From NCBI RefSeq assembly GCF_019232825.1, contig NZ_JAFAND010000095.1, positions 1-41,611 of the forward strand: a stretch of 41,611 nucleotides of DNA, given 5' to 3'. Below the pieces are notes generated by a model that was not told where the DNA came from, searched no databases, and saw only the letters and a list, made by a program, of their open reading frames with translations. The DNA is from Paludibacterium sp. GTDB lineage: Bacteria > Pseudomonadota > Gammaproteobacteria > Burkholderiales > Chromobacteriaceae. This document shows, piece by piece, positions 39,157 through 41,611 of the stretch. The position numbers and the translations under genes are program-made. Each line of letters begins with the position of its first letter. Position 1 is the first letter of the stretch.

Positions 39157-41327
39157 ATGGGCACGGCACATATTCCGGAGTAAACGCCGCCAACGCGGTG
39201 CAATGCACGCAGGATCGCCTGCAACGCGTTTTGCTGGTCGACGATCACGGCGAGAACCTGGCGGTACTCGACGCCATTTTGAGCGATTGCGGCGCCCACT
39301 TGCTGCAAGCGCGCTCCGGTAACGAAGCGTTGGAGACGCTGTATCGCGAGGAGATCGCGCTGGTGCTGCTCGACGTCAACATGCCGGACATGGACGGCTT
39401 CGAAGTATTGCGCGCCATGCGCGCCAACCGCCGTACCCGCGATATTCCCACGCTCTTTCTCACCGCCTATGCCCGGGACGAGCAAGAGATCGTCGATGGC
39501 TATCGCCATGGCGCGGTCGACTTCATCCTCAAGCCGATCAGCTCGGCCGTGCTGCGCGGCAAGGTGCAGCAGTTCCTCGAGCTCGCGCGTTACAAGCGGG
39601 AGAGAGAGCGGGTCAACGATCTGCTGGCGGCGCAGAAAAGGTACTACGAATCGATGCTCAACGCGGCGGACGAGGGCGTGCTGGGATTGTCGCCCGACGG
39701 CCGGGTCCACTTCGCCAACCCGACCGCGCTGCGCTTGCTGGCCGCCGCGCCGGACCAGCTGTTAGGCGCCAACTTCCTCGAAATCGGCCAGCCGCCCAGC
39801 GCGAATGGGGCCGATTGGCAAAACACCGTGTTCTACCGCTATTGGAAGTCGCGCCGGGCATTGCGGCTGACGGATACGCTGCTGCGGCGCATGGACGGCG
39901 AGACGCTGCCGGTGGCCTTGAGCTGCGCGCCGTTGCCCGGCGCGGAAAGCGGTTCGGTCATCGTCTTCCAGGACATCAGCCAGCAAAAAAAGATGGAAGA
40001 ACAGTTGCGGCAGCAAGCGGTGACCGATTCGCTCACCGGCCTATTGAACCGCCACGGCCTCAAGCAGGCGCTGGCCGGCTGCGTGCAGCGCAGCGCCCGT
40101 TCCGGACGGCATCTGGCGCTGTTTTTCATCGACCTGGACCATTTCAAGGACATCAACGACACACAGGGCCACGATGTCGGCGATTTGGTGCTCAAATCGG
40201 TTGCCGGCCGCCTGAAGGCGGCGTTGCGCGCCAAGGATGTGATCGCGCGCCTGGGCGGCGATGAATTCACGGTGATCATCGATGATCTGGAGGACGTCGA
40301 GCACGCCGCCTTGGTGGCGCGCAAACTGCTGAACACGCTGTCCGCGCCGTTCGAGATGCGCAACCACTCGTTATCGACCGGCGCCTGCATCGGCATCGCG
40401 CTGTTTCCGGATAATTGCAACGATACCGACAGCTTGATGCTGGCCGCCGACCTGGCCATGTACCGCGCCAAGAGCCTGGGGCGCAACACCTTCGAATTCT
40501 TCACGCCGGAACTCAACGCGCGCGCGCAAGCCAGCATGCTGCTCGAACAAGGCATCCGCCAAGGCTTCGACAACCACGAGTTCTCTCTCGATTACCAACC
40601 GCAGTTCGATACCGCGGGCCAGCACATCGTCGGCATCGAGGCTTTGCTTCGTTGGCGGCGTCACAACGGGCAAGTCCGGCCGGACGTCTTCATCCCGTTG
40701 ATGGAGCAGACCGGTCTGATCAATCAGGTGGGAGAATGGGTGTTGGAGGCCGCGGTCAAACAGCGCCGCGCCTGGCAGTTGTCCGGTCAGCTGCCGGATC
40801 ATTGCCCGGTGGCGGTGAATTTATCGCCGCGCCAATTCAACAATCCGCAACTGGCGCCGACGGTGGCGCGGATTCTGGAACGGCATGCGCTGCCGCCCGC
40901 CTTGCTGGAGCTGGAGGTCACCGAAGGCGTTCTCATGGTGAACACGCACGATCAGCGCCCGATGCTGGCGCAGTTGCGCGCGTTGGGCGTGCGCCTGTCG
41001 ATCGACGACTTCGGCACCGGCTATTCCTCGTTGGCGTATCTGATGGGATCGGATATCGATGCGCTCAAGATCGACCAATCGTTCATCGCCCAGATCGTCG
41101 CGAATCCGAAGGACCAGGCGATTACCGCGTCCATCATCCAACTTGCCCACAACCTGCGGCTGAAAGTCGTGGCGGAAGGGGTGGAAAACCAAGCCCAGCT
41201 CGACATTCTGCGCCAGCTGGGCTGCGACTACGTGCAGGGTTACCTCTTCAGCCAACCGCTGCCGCCGGACGACATCGCCTTGGGGGCGGCCGTGAAGAGG
41301 GAGTCGGGAGTGGGCAGTGGAGAGTAG
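39153..41327 (+). CDS. REC-PAS-GGDEF-EAL protein (c-di-GMP turnover response regulator)
   Basis: A 724-residue response regulator. The receiver (about 24-140) has Asp74 in LVLLDVNMPDMDG. A short coiled coil and a PAS domain (about 165-285) lead to GGDEF (about 300-460) with an intact RLGGDEF active site, then EAL (about 475-715) with GIEALLRW, DDFGTGYSSL and KIDQSF. Both catalytic motifs look intact, so it could make or degrade cyclic di-GMP, with the phosphorylated receiver setting the balance. It overlaps the hybrid kinase by 4 nt. Its stop TAG (41325-41327) lies inside the GTAGGG end of a dispersed repeat, and the last 10 residues look like read-in non-domain sequence. Confidence 0.93.
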   Translation: MNGHGTYSGVNAANAVQCTQDRLQRVLLVDDHGENLAVLDAILSDCGAHLLQARSGNEALETLYREEIALVLLDVNMPDMDGFEVLRAMRANRRTRDIPTLFLTAYARDEQEIVDGYRHGAVDFILKPISSAVLRGKVQQFLELARYKRERERVNDLLAAQKRYYESMLNAADEGVLGLSPDGRVHFANPTALRLLAAAPDQLLGANFLEIGQPPSANGADWQNTVFYRYWKSRRALRLTDTLLRRMDGETLPVALSCAPLPGAESGSVIVFQDISQQKKMEEQLRQQAVTDSLTGLLNRHGLKQALAGCVQRSARSGRHLALFFIDLDHFKDINDTQGHDVGDLVLKSVAGRLKAALRAKDVIARLGGDEFTVIIDDLEDVEHAALVARKLLNTLSAPFEMRNHSLSTGACIGIALFPDNCNDTDSLMLAADLAMYRAKSLGRNTFEFFTPELNARAQASMLLEQGIRQGFDNHEFSLDYQPQFDTAGQHIVGIEALLRWRRHNGQVRPDVFIPLMEQTGLINQVGEWVLEAAVKQRRAWQLSGQLPDHCPVAVNLSPRQFNNPQLAPTVARILERHALPPALLELEVTEGVLMVNTHDQRPMLAQLRALGVRLSIDDFGTGYSSLAYLMGSDIDALKIDQSFIAQIVANPKDQAITASIIQLAHNLRLKVVAEGVENQAQLDILRQLGCDYVQGYLFSQPLPPDDIALGAAVKRESGVGSGE

Positions 41328-41402
41328 GGCGCACTCGCCGAAGGCAGTGCGCCACCGGAGTTCGGCGCAATGCCGCGCGTTGCGCGTCGATTGCGCCCTA
41401 CA
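41324..41402. repeat. Complete copy of the dispersed palindromic repeat
   Basis: A 79-bp element starting GTAGGGCGCACTCGCCGAAG and ending GATTGCGCCCTAC, so its ends are inverted repeats (GTAGGGCGCA/TGCGCCCTAC with one shift). It contains module 1 and module 2 in tandem and is the most complete single copy in the window. It supplies the stop codon of the GGDEF-EAL gene. Confidence 0.88.
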
Positions 41403-41404
41403 CA

Positions 41405-41578
41405 ACCTTGTGCGAACCGCGGCAAGCCCACCCCAACCCCGACGTGCGCCGGCTGATTTTCGATAGCCGGCTGAGTTGGGCGTCGATGCCGGTCGATGCC
41501 CAGTCGTCGTGGTTATACCTGAAAAACGCCGCGCGCCTGCGCGAGGTGGCGGGATGCTTGGTGTTGACCGCCGATTAA
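41405..41578 (+). pseudogene. Possible 3' remnant of an unidentified gene
   Basis: A frame of about 55 codons ending in TAA at 41576-41578 encodes NPDVRRLIFDSRLSWASMPV and then WLYLKNAARLREVAGCLV. It looks like natural protein rather than random translation, but there is no start with a ribosome site and the repeat lies directly before it. I do not recognise the family. Confidence 0.35.
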
Positions 41579-41611
41579 CACCCTAACCTGGAGGCGGGGA
41601 GCGAACGCTCC

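Overview
The window is a high-GC, densely coded stretch of a Gram-negative chromosome. Its gene content (DctA/DctB/DctD with sigma54, a HisQMP-type amino-acid ABC transporter, BLUF, HD-GYP and GGDEF/EAL proteins, a heme chemoreceptor, a Gram-negative PLP histidine decarboxylase) and a dispersed palindrome family beginning GTAGGGCGCA suggest a betaproteobacterium of the Neisseriales/Chromobacteriaceae type. That placement is inference from protein style, not from a marker gene; there is no rRNA or tRNA gene here.

Left third (1-11.6 kb): a partial MFS exporter diverges from an OsmC-pirin pair. Then come an arylamine N-acetyltransferase, an SDR, an HD-GYP protein, a 629-residue MerR/TipAS/methyltransferase fusion, a gamma-glutamyltransferase, folE coupled to a BLUF photoreceptor, and a WrbA-like flavoprotein. 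Middle (11.6-26 kb): a MaoC hydratase; a C4-dicarboxylate module in which a visible -24/-12 promoter precedes the transporter and the DctB/DctD pair follows it; a lipoprotein; a TetR regulator divergent from an aspartoacylase-like hydrolase; a basic-amino-acid ABC operon on the minus strand with two tandem binding-protein paralogues; and copC-copD-atl facing yciH. 26-30 kb: a chemoreceptor with a c-type heme motif and an FNR-like box, and a MarR-linker-GNAT fusion, followed by a 65-bp x 5 tandem array built from the dispersed palindrome.

Right third (30.4-37.1 kb) is the most unusual part: a histamine-producing locus on the minus strand. It has a PLP histidine decarboxylase (hdc), then two adjacent catalytically degenerate histidyl-tRNA-synthetase-like proteins, then, after a 1.2-kb low-GC gap, a PotE/CadB-type antiporter that probably exchanges histidine for histamine. 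The second HisRS-like protein is fused at its N terminus to a complete but inactivated REP-associated tyrosine transposase (RAYT) whose HUH metal-binding motif is lost. The gap holds a perfect FNR/ANR box, a promoter and a roughly 300-nt structured leader ahead of the antiporter. It also holds a near-consensus sigma54 promoter aimed antisense into the RAYT-HisRS gene. I read this as a histidine-sensing, oxygen-controlled decarboxylation island and the best candidate for a new regulatory system.

Right edge: a hybrid histidine kinase (PAS-HisKA-HATPase-REC) overlaps a REC-PAS-GGDEF-EAL gene, divergent from hdc. Several genes (pirin, HD-GYP, BLUF, TetR, GGDEF-EAL) end in a TAG that lies in or against a copy of the dispersed palindrome or a decayed relative.
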